Below are positions 18,023 through 27,342 of a stretch of DNA of 64,000 nucleotides, piece after piece (position 1 is the first letter of the stretch; the number at the start of each line of letters is the position of its first letter). The stretch is taken from positions 2,480,001 to 2,544,000 of the forward strand of contig NZ_AP025292.1 of the NCBI RefSeq assembly GCF_036492425.1, read 5' to 3'. The DNA comes from Persicobacter psychrovividus. GTDB lineage: Bacteria > Bacteroidota > Bacteroidia > Cytophagales > Cyclobacteriaceae. The position numbers were made by a program, and so were the translations under genes. The notes under the pieces were generated by a model that was given only the letters and a program-made list of their open reading frames with translations, was not told the origin of the DNA and ran no database searches.

Positions 18023-18579
18023 TATAAATATGGCCTACCCCTTAGCTTCCCTTCAGCCTCAATTGCCAATCGAACATGAGCCAAATGATGGTTACAATGC
18101 CATGCATAAATCCCAATATTCTCCACCAAACTAAAGGACGTACCATGCTCGGGATGCACAAAGGTTCGATTCAACTCCTCTTGATTAAGGCTTTTCAACA
18201 ACTTCACCCATTTCCGATGCAATGCCCTGAGCAAAAGCAAAGAATCCTCAATATTATCATCCAAACTATCTGATAGTTCTGCCCAACGATCTTCAAAATA
18301 GGGTCTAATCGCTGGCGCCTCTTCTGTTAATGCCAATTTGAACCGAATGAAGCTGTTCATATGAGAATCTGCACAATGATGAACTAATTGTTTGATGCTC
18401 CACCCTCCTGCTCTATAACACCAATTTAACTGATCAACTGATAAGTCCTTCACGACCTCTTGTAAGGTGGAAGAAAACTGTTCAATCGTCAAAATCCATT
18501 GTTCCAATTGTGCTGAAGTTGGGTGTTTTTCAGAAGGCATTTCCCCAATAGGGAATCGTAGGTTGATTGTAGAATTCAT
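18022..18579 (-). CDS. YfiT/BstA-like DinB-fold metal-dependent protein
   Basis: The 185 residues align along their whole length with Bacillus subtilis YfiT (BstA), a DinB-superfamily four-helix protein described as a metal-dependent hydrolase-like protein and bacillithiol transferase. Shared blocks include LRFPIGE (8-13), GGWSIKQLVHHCADSHMNSF (58-77), RFKLALTEEAPAIRPY (79-94) and WHCNHHLAH (160-168); the histidines of the second and fourth blocks should bind the metal. Likely cytoplasmic thiol-transfer detoxification, if this organism makes bacillithiol, which the window does not show. Single gene. Confidence 0.88.
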   Translation of the reverse strand: MNSTINLRFPIGEMPSEKHPTSAQLEQWILTIEQFSSTLQEVVKDLSVDQLNWCYRAGGWSIKQLVHHCADSHMNSFIRFKLALTEEAPAIRPYFEDRWAELSDSLDDNIEDSLLLLRALHRKWVKLLKSLNQEELNRTFVHPEHGTSFSLVENIGIYAWHCNHHLAHVRLAIEAEGKLRGRPYL

Positions 18580-18608
18580 ACTATTTGATTTTTTATCGCA
18601 CAGCTAAA

Positions 18609-18638
18609 ACTGATCGTAGTTCGGGGACTACGACCAGT
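18609..18638. repeat. Hairpin repeat, family C
   Basis: ACTGATCGTAG, loop TTCGGGGA, then CTACGACCAGT, directly upstream of the YfiT-like gene. Confidence 0.65.
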
Positions 18639-18643
18639 AAAGA

Positions 18644-18670
18644 CTATCACGAGAGGGACTCTCGCGATAG
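18644..18670. repeat. Interspersed hairpin repeat, family A
   Basis: CTATCACGAGAG, 3-nt loop, CTCTCGCGATAG: a 12-bp stem with a single mismatched pair. Third copy in the window. Confidence 0.7.
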
Positions 18671-18681
18671 CTTTAATTTTA

Positions 18682-18706
18682 TCGTCCAAGCGCGACGCTT
18701 GAACGG
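18682..18706. repeat. Hairpin repeat, family E, behind the FAD/Fe-S gene
   Basis: CGTCCAAGCGCGACGCTTGAACG folds as a hairpin 10 nt downstream of the stop codon at 18716 and, on the minus strand, is followed by ATAAAATT. It may act as a weak terminator. Related hairpins occur at 62293-62390. Confidence 0.55.
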
Positions 18707-18715
18707 TAAAATTTC

Positions 18716-21649
18716 TTAATCCAAAGCCTCATACAAAATCTCCACAGGGTGCTTGGCGTGACGGTCAGTTCCATCCTTAATTTGATGTCGGCAACTTGTT
18801 CCAGTCGCTGAAATCAAAACCTCTTCCGGTTGCTTTCTCACCGTTGGGAACAGCACCAATTCTCCGATCTGCATTGATAGTTCATAATGCTCTTTTTCAT
18901 AACCGAAAGAGCCTGCCATTCCGCAACATCCTGAAGGGATAGACTCCACGGTGTAGTTGCTTGGAAAGGATAATATCCGCTTGGAAGGCACCAAACTCGC
19001 CACCGCCTTTTGCTGACAGTGCCCATGCAGTTTAACCTTTTTACTTTCTTTGGTAAAGCGACTTTTATCCACTTTCCCTGCTTCCATCAACTGATCAATG
19101 AACTCATCAATCATAAATACATTCTTTGCCAACTGCTCCGCCTGCTTGCGCATGGTGCCACGGGTCAGGTCGATATATTCATCGCGGAAAGACAAAATCG
19201 CTGAAGGTTCCAAACCCACCAAAGGCGTTTTATCATTCACCAATTTGGAGAAAATATTGATGTTCTTCTCCGCAAAAGCCTTCCCTTTTCTCAGGAAACC
19301 TTTCGACAGGTAAGCCCTTCCACTTGGGGCATGCTCCACCATCAACACCTCATAGCCCAGGGCTTCCAAAAGCTTAATCGCCGTTTGTCCGATATTGGTA
19401 TCGTTATAATTGGTAAATTCATCGCAGAAGAAATACACCTGCCCATGAATCGCAGGGGTGCGTTGCTTCGGACGCTTATTGAACCAATCACGCAAAGTCA
19501 CTTTATGTACCTTGGGAATACTGCGCTGAGGTGCGATGCCCGCCGTCGCCTTCACTATCGAAGAGGTGACCGAATTATCCACCATAAAGTTAAACAATGA
19601 CGACACCTTCGATGCGAGGTGGTTGCTTTTATGAATATTGGCAATCATTCTTGAGCGCAAAGGCGCGCCATGCACATCGTAGTAGTTTTGCAGAAATTCC
19701 GCCTTCAGTTTACCAATATCCACATTGGATGGACATTCCGATTTACAGCCTTTGCAGGACAGACACAGATCCAAAACCTCTTTCAGCTCTTCGCTGTCAA
19801 AGCGGTTGGCATTGGTATTATTGTTCAAAACCTCCCGCAGAATATTCGCCCGCCCACGGGTAGAATGTTTTTCCTCACGGGTCGCCATATAACTCGGACA
19901 CATGGTCCCGCCAGAAGCATGGGATTTCAGGCAGATGCCCGTTCCGTTACAGTTTTCTGCTGCCCGCACCACGCCGTGGGTAGAAGAAAAATCAAGCAGG
20001 GTTTCAATTTCTGGTGTTTCCTGTCCTGGCTCAAAACGCAGGCTTTCGTTCATCTTCGGCGTATCGACAATCTTGTTCGGATTGAAGATGCCCTTCGGAT
20101 CCCACATGCGCTTGACCTCTTTGAGCAGGGCATAATTTTTTTGCCCGATCATCAGCGGAATAAACTCCCCGCGCAAACGGCCATCGCCATGCTCCCCACT
20201 TAATGAGCCATTATATTTTTTCACCAAATGGGCAATTTCCGTCGCAATTGTACGGAACATCTCATTCCCTTCTTTGGTCTTCAGGTTCAAAATCGGACGC
20301 AAATGCAACTCGCCTGAACCTGCATGGGCATAATGGACACAACTCAAGCCGTACTTGTCGAGTGTAACATTGAAATCGCGGATAAAGGCTGGCAAATCCT
20401 CCACATCAACGGCTGTATCCTCAATCACCGGTGCCGGTTTGGCATCGCCCGGCATATTCGACAACAAGCCCAAACCTGCCTTACGCAGCGACCACACCTT
20501 ACCGCAGTCAGCTCCTTCAATCAGTGGGAAATGATAGCCCAAGCCTGCTTCCTTAAAGTCTGCCACCATCGCCTCATAAACCTGCTGCACTTCCTCCTTG
20601 GTATCTCGGGAAATATCCACCGCCAAAATTGCACCCGGCTCACCTTGCACAAAAAAGCGGTAAGGCGCATACATTTTACTGTTGGCGGTACACTCCAAAA
20701 TAAACTGATCCATTAATTCTGAAGCCAGCACATCATGTTTCAGTGCGACCAAATTACCTTTCAGTGCCTCATCAACACTGTTAAAATGAAGTGCAACCAA
20801 TGCTTGCTCCGTCGGGGGCAAAGGGGCACACTGCAAGGTAATTTCATAAATCAATGCCAGGGTTCCTTCTGATCCGGCAATCAATTTACAAAAGTTGAAA
20901 TCATCTTTTCCAAAGGTATAAGGTGCCGTATCCAGGAGCATGTCAATGGCATAACCTGTGTTGCGACGTGGAATAGACGGCTTCGGGAACTCCTTCCTGA
21001 TTTCCTCCTGATTGGCTTTATCGGAAAGCATGGCGTCCATACCGTGATATAAAGCGCCTTCAAGGGTTTTTAGCTGACATTTTTTCTCGAATTCCTCCCT
21101 GTTGAGGGCTGAAAAAGTGACATCAGAGCCATCAGCAAGAATAGCCTTCACCTCAATCAGCTGCTCACGGGTAGAGCCATAAACCACCGAATTGGATCCG
21201 CAGGAATTATTGCCCACCATTCCGCCGATCATGGCGCGGTTGGCCGTAGAGGTTTCCGGACCAAAATAAAGCTGTGAAGCTTTCAGGTGCATATTCAGCA
21301 CATCGCGAATTACACCAGGCTGAACAGTCACCCGCTGATTTTCGGTATCTACAGAAAGGATGTCGGTGAACTTTTTGGAGACATCAACAATAATCCCCTT
21401 GCCGACCACCTGCCCGGCAAGTGAGGTTCCCGCCGTTCGGGGAATCAGTGGTACTTGATGCTGATCCGCAAATTTTACCAAAGTGAAAAGGTCCTCTTTA
21501 TTTTCAGGGATTGCCACCGCAAGCGGAAGTTCTCGGTATGCTGAAGCATCAGTAGCATAAAGCTTGAGCATCAGGTCATCATAATATAATTGCCCCTGTA
21601 ACTGCTCAGCAAGCACCGAAAGTAGTTGATTGTCCACCGTGTCCATCAT
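18716..21649 (-). CDS. FAD-linked oxidase with Fe-S and CCG domains (D-lactate/2-hydroxyacid dehydrogenase type)
   Basis: A 977-residue fusion resembling YdiJ and Dld-II: an FAD-binding PCMH domain (about 35-260, with IPRTAGTSLAGQ and MVGNNSCGSNSVVYGSTREQ), an FAD-oxidase C-terminal domain (about 265-540, with HYAHAGSGELHLRP and SGEHGDGRLRG), a two-cluster ferredoxin domain (cysteines at about 568-585 and CLSCKGCKSEC at 627-638) and a cysteine-rich CCG domain (SGCCGMAG at about 903-911). Such enzymes oxidise D-2-hydroxyacids and pass electrons to quinone at the inner face of the membrane. Substrate cannot be told from sequence. Intact and monocistronic. Confidence 0.93.
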   Translation of the reverse strand: MMDTVDNQLLSVLAEQLQGQLYYDDLMLKLYATDASAYRELPLAVAIPENKEDLFTLVKFADQHQVPLIPRTAGTSLAGQVVGKGIIVDVSKKFTDILSVDTENQRVTVQPGVIRDVLNMHLKASQLYFGPETSTANRAMIGGMVGNNSCGSNSVVYGSTREQLIEVKAILADGSDVTFSALNREEFEKKCQLKTLEGALYHGMDAMLSDKANQEEIRKEFPKPSIPRRNTGYAIDMLLDTAPYTFGKDDFNFCKLIAGSEGTLALIYEITLQCAPLPPTEQALVALHFNSVDEALKGNLVALKHDVLASELMDQFILECTANSKMYAPYRFFVQGEPGAILAVDISRDTKEEVQQVYEAMVADFKEAGLGYHFPLIEGADCGKVWSLRKAGLGLLSNMPGDAKPAPVIEDTAVDVEDLPAFIRDFNVTLDKYGLSCVHYAHAGSGELHLRPILNLKTKEGNEMFRTIATEIAHLVKKYNGSLSGEHGDGRLRGEFIPLMIGQKNYALLKEVKRMWDPKGIFNPNKIVDTPKMNESLRFEPGQETPEIETLLDFSSTHGVVRAAENCNGTGICLKSHASGGTMCPSYMATREEKHSTRGRANILREVLNNNTNANRFDSEELKEVLDLCLSCKGCKSECPSNVDIGKLKAEFLQNYYDVHGAPLRSRMIANIHKSNHLASKVSSLFNFMVDNSVTSSIVKATAGIAPQRSIPKVHKVTLRDWFNKRPKQRTPAIHGQVYFFCDEFTNYNDTNIGQTAIKLLEALGYEVLMVEHAPSGRAYLSKGFLRKGKAFAEKNINIFSKLVNDKTPLVGLEPSAILSFRDEYIDLTRGTMRKQAEQLAKNVFMIDEFIDQLMEAGKVDKSRFTKESKKVKLHGHCQQKAVASLVPSKRILSFPSNYTVESIPSGCCGMAGSFGYEKEHYELSMQIGELVLFPTVRKQPEEVLISATGTSCRHQIKDGTDRHAKHPVEILYEALD

Positions 21650-21897
21650 TCAGAAATTCGATTTAATAGGTTTGGTATGCACTGGTATCAAAAATTATTG
21701 ATACTGGGATATCATTGAATAGAATACCAATATATGAAAAATTAATGGGGTTTGATGTTTTAAATGCACATATCAGACGGTTTAGTTGCTGATTTAACAG
21801 GAAAAATGATGGATATTAAAAATCAAACAATCCTGTTCTTCCCCTTAATAAAATTATAAATTGCAACCGTAAAAGTATTCCCAATATTGATTTGAAG

Positions 21898-22371
21898 ATG
21901 AGACAACAACTTCCCGTATTTTTTTGCCTGATAATTTTAGTGCTCGTGCTGGGCAGCTGCTCGGCCCGAAAAAAAGCCCGCAGCCGAAAAGTCAACACGA
22001 TCATTCAAACAGCACGTTCCTATACGGGCACCCCTTACCGTTGGGGCGGCACCACCCGTGCGGGCATGGATTGCAGCGGCCTGCTGGTCAATTCCTTTCA
22101 GGCCGGCGGCATAAAGCTTCCGCGAACATCGCATGAACAAGCGAAACTGGGTAAAAAAGTAGGGATGAAGGAGTTGCAGAAAGGCGACCTTGTATTCTTT
22201 GCTACAGGAAAGAAGCGGCGGAAGATTACGCATGTCGGGATGGTAACCGGAAAAAAGGGAAAAGACAGGATCATGTTTATTCATTCTTCAAGCAGCCTGG
22301 GCGTGGTTGAGACCAATATTTATTCAAGCTATTTCAAGAAGCGGTTCCGGTATGGCCGAAGGGTCATTTAA
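21898..22371 (+). CDS. NlpC/P60 family lipoprotein
   Basis: A small cell-wall cysteine peptidase of 157 residues from ATG 21898 (an in-frame ATG lies two codons upstream). The signal peptide ends with LVLGSC, so it is lipid-anchored, and a basic linker follows. Counting from the upstream ATG, the catalytic set is Cys61 in MDCSGL, His114 in THVGMV and His131 in FIHSS. It probably cleaves peptide stems of peptidoglycan in the periplasm. The last 4 nt overlap the end of the convergent sensor-phosphatase gene. Confidence 0.92.
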   Translation: MRQQLPVFFCLIILVLVLGSCSARKKARSRKVNTIIQTARSYTGTPYRWGGTTRAGMDCSGLLVNSFQAGGIKLPRTSHEQAKLGKKVGMKELQKGDLVFFATGKKRRKITHVGMVTGKKGKDRIMFIHSSSSLGVVETNIYSSYFKKRFRYGRRVI

Positions 22372-25300
22372 AGCGTGAAACCGACAATGGTTACATCATC
22401 CACCTGTTCCTCGGCACGTTTCCATTGGTAAAAGGCATCGACAAATAATTTTTGGGACAGCACCACGCCCTGTTGGCTTTGCTGTTTCTGAATCAGTTGC
22501 TCGAGTTGCTTAAAGCCAAATTTACGATTACCCTCTCCACCAAACTGATCCGTCAGACCATCGGTAAAAAGGAAAAAACCTTCCGTTCCTTTATAGTCAA
22601 ACTCCTGTTGTGTGTAAGGCGAAGCTCCCCGTAAATACTGTTCGCCAATCGATCGGCGAACCCCTTTTACTTTTAGCACCTGCCCACTTTGCAGCACCCA
22701 TAAGGAACGGCGCGCACCCGCATATTTTATTTTTTTCCGCTTTCGGTCGATCTGCGCAAGGCCAAGCTCCATCCCCTCCTGAAGGTAGGGATTTTCATTT
22801 TTCATCAGCTTGCCAAACTCATGGTCAAGCCTCTCAAGAATTTCACAGGGCTCCTCCAGTCCGTAAAAATTAACGGTCTCCCGAATTAAGACGGTCGCAA
22901 TAGAGGACACCAACGCCCCTGGTACCCCATGCCCTGTACAGTCGCCCACCACCATACAGCAGCGGCCCTCATCCAGGGGAATGATCATATAAAAATCGCC
23001 GCCAATGGTATCCTTGGGTGCAGAAAACACAAAGTGGTCAGCAAAATACTGTTGCAGCTCTTCTTCTCTCGGGCGGTTCATCCGCTGTAATTGTGCACCG
23101 TAGCGCATATCTCTGCTGATCTGCTCATTCTTTAGCGAAAGCACTTGTGCCTGCTCCCTGATGGCTTGGTTTTTCTCTTCCAGCAACTCATTTTTTCGGG
23201 CGATAGACCGGGTCCGCTCTTTTACTTTGTGCTCCAGCACTTTTTTCTCCCTTCGCAACTTATAGGAAAACCACTTTCCACTGATGATCATCAGACCGAT
23301 TAATCCAAAGAAATAAAGCAGTAACATATACCACTTCCGGTAAAATGGCGGAAGAATGACAATGTTGAATTGCGTGGTTTCACTGGAATGCCCAAAGGTA
23401 TTTTGTGATTGCAGATCAACCCTGTAAGCGCCTTCATAAAGGTGTTCAAGCACAATTTTATGATCGTAACTCCATTCCGACCAATGCGATTCACCACTAA
23501 AAAACCGCTTAGGTGCCGTGATGCGGTAACGGTATTTGTGGGGCATCATGTTCTCGCCAATCACTGAATAATTGACCCTCACCGGCAGGCTGTCATAAGG
23601 AATCGTTACCGTTTCGCTGAAAGTCGGCGACATATAGCGGGTGTAATCCCCATTCAGGTAATCAAGCCGTAAAACCCGAGGGCGAAATTCCCCGAAGGGA
23701 ATATTGAACAGTTCGGTATTTACACTCAGCAAACCAATGCGCCCCCCAACCCAAACACGGCCATGATCAGAACCTCCGGCACCAGTGCGTATTGTGCCGA
23801 GGTTCAGCCCGTAAATCGAACGGCTTACCGGCACCATCTCTTTGCCGGTCCACTGGCCAATCCAGAAATAATCTTCCTCCGCAGAACGTTCACTGATCAA
23901 TAATTTTTTCTCGGAAGGGCTCACTGGCAGCACAAAATTCACCCCTTTAAGCGGTGGATTTACCTGCTCAAAACGATCTTCCTCTTCCATAAAATGCCAA
24001 AAGCTATCCTCAGATTGAAACACATTTTCGCCTAACACTGGCGCCAACGACTGTTCGAAACCCAAGCCGGGATCAAAGCCTTCGGTGGCCCCAAAATACC
24101 GCTTACTGACTGCCAAGCCTTCATTCACCCCCCAGTGGAGCTTCAGCTCGGCCAGCTCCCCATTGGCGTGATTTACCCAAATACGGTAGGAACCATCGGG
24201 AAAAAGCGTACCGACAGTCAGCTGATTGGGCACTCCTTCCCATTGGGTTTCCTTCCACCGCTTGATGGCTTTGCCTCCCTTGAGCTGATAAACGACCACA
24301 TAGTTACTGCGGGCGAGGCAAAGCCATTCGTTGCCCGCAAACTGAAAGATCAAAAAGTCCCGCAGGCGATTAGGTACCGACGGAATGCGCTCAATCTGTT
24401 GCCTCCTGACGCTCCAACGAAACAAACCTTCCTCTGTACTGATCACAATTCCCAGCTCCTTGCTTTCCTGAATGTCGTTGATCTTGCCGCTGTCATCAGA
24501 AAGAATCTCAATCCGCGGCATGTCTTGATCCGAATTTTCAATTATCCGCCCAAACTCCTGCTCTGTCCCAAAATAAAGGGTATCATCGCTCTGCCGGAAA
24601 ATCTTCGTCACCATTCCCTTGTATTGATCACCCTCCTGAAAATGCTTGAAATTGACCCCATCGTTTCGCACCTGCACAATGGATTTAGAAGTGATGATCC
24701 ACGAGATCCCACGGAAATCCACAAAAAGGTCATAGACCCGGTTGGAGCTCATCCCCTCCTTGCGCTCAATCCTCCGAACCACCGACTGCGACTTGATACT
24801 TAAATAAATGACCCCCCGATTACGGGTATAAATACCGATCAGCCCATTGCGGATTTTGGCACTTCCCTCAATACGCCCGAGCTTTTTAGGCAGGTCCCAA
24901 TAGCTATGCTCACCCGTTTTAGGGTTTAAATCCATCACCCAGTCGTTTTGTCCATAGCGCCCAACAAGGATCAAATGCGATGGTGAAATTTCAATGACCC
25001 CCTCCACTTTATGGTCTTCCACATTGCGGATCGGAATCGGTAATTTTCGCCCGTAACGATACAACACCCACTTGTTGGGACTCTCAATAAATATCCCTGC
25101 TTTCAGGGGAAAGATATGCCGAATATATGGGCCAAGCTGAATCTCTGACCAGCTGCTGCGATCAATTTCGCGCATTAGCACCCGATGTTTCAGGTTGAAA
25201 TAAACATTATTGCCCACCACGTAAGCATCCAAAACCTGCCGAAAGTGCTTCACACTGTCGGGCAATTCATTGAGAAAAGAATGGAAATGCATTTCCCCCT

Positions 25301-25637
25301 TTTGATCAAAGTCCATGCGGCCAATATCTCCTACGGCTCCGTAAAATACATGATCTGTGGATAGCGAAGAGGCGACGGTATTGATCTGTCGGGAATCGTT
25401 GGGGTTGAAATTCCGCCAATACATGCCGTCGAACATCAGGGCTCCCTTCTCATGGGCGAAAAACAGATAATGCCCTTTGTTCTGTGTAATGGCAAAACTT
25501 TCGGAATTGGCCTGAAAATCATGAATGGGCACGACTTCCTGCAGCATTTCAAAATTAATGCGTTGTGCTTTCAAAAGCCCCCCACCCCACAGGATTGTTA
25601 TCAGAAAAAGTACACAGTATTGGGGCCATTTAATCAT
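22368..25637 (-). CDS. Sensor protein: periplasmic propeller, Y_Y_Y domain, membrane segment, SpoIIE-type phosphatase
   Basis: A 1089-residue transmembrane serine phosphatase. Residues 1-25 are a signal peptide. Residues about 30-670 look like the beta-propeller sensor of hybrid two-component systems, and about 680-765 like a Y_Y_Y domain (VNYSVIGENMMPHKYRYRI). A membrane segment spans about 767-789 and a coiled coil about 792-855. The cytoplasmic PP2C/SpoIIE domain includes IGGDFYMI (about 877) and VGDCTGHGVPGALVSS (about 896), which carry the metal-binding aspartates, and a terminal DDVTIVGFTL. It should dephosphorylate a partner such as an anti-sigma antagonist in response to an outside signal. 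No histidine kinase domain and no partner gene nearby. Confidence 0.92.
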   Translation of the reverse strand: MIKWPQYCVLFLITILWGGGLLKAQRINFEMLQEVVPIHDFQANSESFAITQNKGHYLFFAHEKGALMFDGMYWRNFNPNDSRQINTVASSLSTDHVFYGAVGDIGRMDFDQKGEMHFHSFLNELPDSVKHFRQVLDAYVVGNNVYFNLKHRVLMREIDRSSWSEIQLGPYIRHIFPLKAGIFIESPNKWVLYRYGRKLPIPIRNVEDHKVEGVIEISPSHLILVGRYGQNDWVMDLNPKTGEHSYWDLPKKLGRIEGSAKIRNGLIGIYTRNRGVIYLSIKSQSVVRRIERKEGMSSNRVYDLFVDFRGISWIITSKSIVQVRNDGVNFKHFQEGDQYKGMVTKIFRQSDDTLYFGTEQEFGRIIENSDQDMPRIEILSDDSGKINDIQESKELGIVISTEEGLFRWSVRRQQIERIPSVPNRLRDFLIFQFAGNEWLCLARSNYVVVYQLKGGKAIKRWKETQWEGVPNQLTVGTLFPDGSYRIWVNHANGELAELKLHWGVNEGLAVSKRYFGATEGFDPGLGFEQSLAPVLGENVFQSEDSFWHFMEEEDRFEQVNPPLKGVNFVLPVSPSEKKLLISERSAEEDYFWIGQWTGKEMVPVSRSIYGLNLGTIRTGAGGSDHGRVWVGGRIGLLSVNTELFNIPFGEFRPRVLRLDYLNGDYTRYMSPTFSETVTIPYDSLPVRVNYSVIGENMMPHKYRYRITAPKRFFSGESHWSEWSYDHKIVLEHLYEGAYRVDLQSQNTFGHSSETTQFNIVILPPFYRKWYMLLLYFFGLIGLMIISGKWFSYKLRREKKVLEHKVKERTRSIARKNELLEEKNQAIREQAQVLSLKNEQISRDMRYGAQLQRMNRPREEELQQYFADHFVFSAPKDTIGGDFYMIIPLDEGRCCMVVGDCTGHGVPGALVSSIATVLIRETVNFYGLEEPCEILERLDHEFGKLMKNENPYLQEGMELGLAQIDRKRKKIKYAGARRSLWVLQSGQVLKVKGVRRSIGEQYLRGASPYTQQEFDYKGTEGFFLFTDGLTDQFGGEGNRKFGFKQLEQLIQKQQSQQGVVLSQKLFVDAFYQWKRAEEQVDDVTIVGFTL

Positions 25638-26064
25638 AAAAAAAGCTCAGGCATACACCCAAGCTTTGTATTACCACGAATGGTAATTTTCCCTTTTTTG
25701 ATTAATCTGTCGTAAAAAAGGACAATTAATCCAAGTGGGCAAATCTTAGGCAATTTTTCTTAAATTATTTTTTTACTCCGAAAAAAACGATTAGTATTAC
25801 TTCCTTTTTTGTCCTATAATCAAGGCTTTTAGTATCCGGTTTCGGCCCTGAACAAGGATTGCTTCAGCACTGGAAATTCACCATTGCACTAATGCTATAG
25901 GGTATTACTTTTATCGAGCCGCATTGTTTACCAATCCGTCCAAAAACTCCCCATACACCCTCCTGCGAATATATTCTATACCAATGTGCTTTTATTGTTT
26001 GCACCATCACGTGCAATTGGCTAACTTGCAGTATTGATCACAATTGTAAATCAACGAACTAAAT
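25638..26064. other. Intergenic region between divergent genes
   Basis: About 430 bp, AT-rich, with no credible gene. It contains the promoter of the FKBP lipoprotein gene; the promoter of the sensor-phosphatase was not located with certainty. Confidence 0.6.
25998..26029 (+). promoter_or_regulatory. Bacteroidota-type promoter of the FKBP lipoprotein gene
   Basis: TTTG at 25998-26001, 20 nt, then TAACTTGC at 26022-26029 (one or two departures from TAnnTTTG). The transcript would have a leader of about 30 nt. Confidence 0.5.
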
Positions 26065-27252
26065 ATGCGCTTTTTAAAGCACTTCGCTTTTATTTTTGCA
26101 CTATCAACAGTGCTTTTCGCTTGTTCCGAAAATCCTCGCCCTACGGAGAACGATGAACGCAACTCGCAACAAGACATCGAGATGGGCTTGTTCCTTCAGA
26201 AAAAATACCCTAACGAAGATTTCATAAAAATCAATCAGGGTGTTTATAAACATACAGATGTTGAGCCTTCAGCTGATGCTACACCTGCCGATGCCGGAAA
26301 TGTGGTAGCCATTCAGTATGAACTTTACACCGTAGATCAAGACAATAATGGCCAGTTTGTTGATGGCCACTTAATTGAGAAACTTGTTCAGAATATCAAC
26401 GGAAACGACACGACTTACACCAAAACATCGGTGGTCTTTTCTGATGCAGAAAGAGAGATTGTTAAGGAGGAAGATGATCCTTTTGTATATGGCCTGAACC
26501 AGGGCAACACTTTCCCTTCCACCTTCAGTGGTATTAGTGGCAACATTAAAGAAGGTGAAACAGCGACCTTTTTCTTTACTGGCCAGTTTGGTTACGGTCA
26601 GTATTCTTACCAAAAAATTGGTGTGGGCCGCTATCAGCCTGTCATGCTGAAAGTCACCATGACAAAGGTCTTTGATGAAGACAGCTTTGAGGCATTTGAG
26701 GACCGAAGAATTGTTAAGGAAATTCAGCGCGACAGTAAATACTGGGACAACGAAGGGATTAACTGGAAAGAGGTTGCGATTACCGAAAATGGTACGCACG
26801 TGATTACCTGGAACCGAGATACCCTTTCGGATACCGAAGATTCTATTCAGCGAAAAGCACAAGTAAAAGTGGACTACACCGGACGCTTATTCAAATTTGA
26901 TTCACTGGTATTTGATACTTCAGTAAAAGATACTGCCGAACTTTACGACCTTGCCCCGCGCCAAACCTACGAACCTTTCGAGTTTGAAGTAGGTGTCGGA
27001 AGTGTAATTAACGGCTGGGATGAAGGTGTACAAAAAATGTTCCTGAACGAGATTGGCGTATTGTATATTCCTACCACTGCTGCATATGTGGCATCACCTG
27101 CAGGTGGGCGAATTGTAGTGCCAGAATTCCTGCGTGAAGACCTCAATGAAAACCCGAGCAATCCCGCAGGGCTCTCGAGTATCATTAAGCCTTATGACCC
27201 ATTGAAATTTAATATGCACATCACCGAGGTGGATAATCCCTCGGAGGAGTAA
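26065..27252 (+). CDS. FKBP-type peptidyl-prolyl isomerase lipoprotein
   Basis: A 395-residue lipoprotein with signal peptide and lipobox (LFAC, Cys20). Two regions read as FKBP-like: residues about 75-210 (GNVVAIQYELYTVD..., GISGNIKEGETATFFF) and a more typical one at about 265-390 (KVDYTGRLFKFDSLVFDTS, VGSVINGWDEGVQKM, GVLYIPTTAAYV). It should assist folding of exported proteins in the periplasm. The first domain is divergent and may only bind. Similar double-FKBP lipoproteins occur near gliding genes in the phylum, but no gld genes are in this window. Confidence 0.88.
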   Translation: MRFLKHFAFIFALSTVLFACSENPRPTENDERNSQQDIEMGLFLQKKYPNEDFIKINQGVYKHTDVEPSADATPADAGNVVAIQYELYTVDQDNNGQFVDGHLIEKLVQNINGNDTTYTKTSVVFSDAEREIVKEEDDPFVYGLNQGNTFPSTFSGISGNIKEGETATFFFTGQFGYGQYSYQKIGVGRYQPVMLKVTMTKVFDEDSFEAFEDRRIVKEIQRDSKYWDNEGINWKEVAITENGTHVITWNRDTLSDTEDSIQRKAQVKVDYTGRLFKFDSLVFDTSVKDTAELYDLAPRQTYEPFEFEVGVGSVINGWDEGVQKMFLNEIGVLYIPTTAAYVASPAGGRIVVPEFLREDLNENPSNPAGLSSIIKPYDPLKFNMHITEVDNPSEE

Positions 27253-27261
27253 AACATAATG

Positions 27262-27296
27262 AAAGGGTGTTGCTTTTAAAGTAACACCTTTTTTCT
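27262..27296 (+). terminator. Terminator of the FKBP lipoprotein gene
   Basis: GGTGTT and AACACC arms around TGCTTTTAAAGT, then TTTTTT; 10 nt after the stop codon. Confidence 0.8.
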
Positions 27297-27342
27297 TTCC
27301 AGCATCACCAGCCCATTTGAATAGAATTGATTAAAAATTTAT

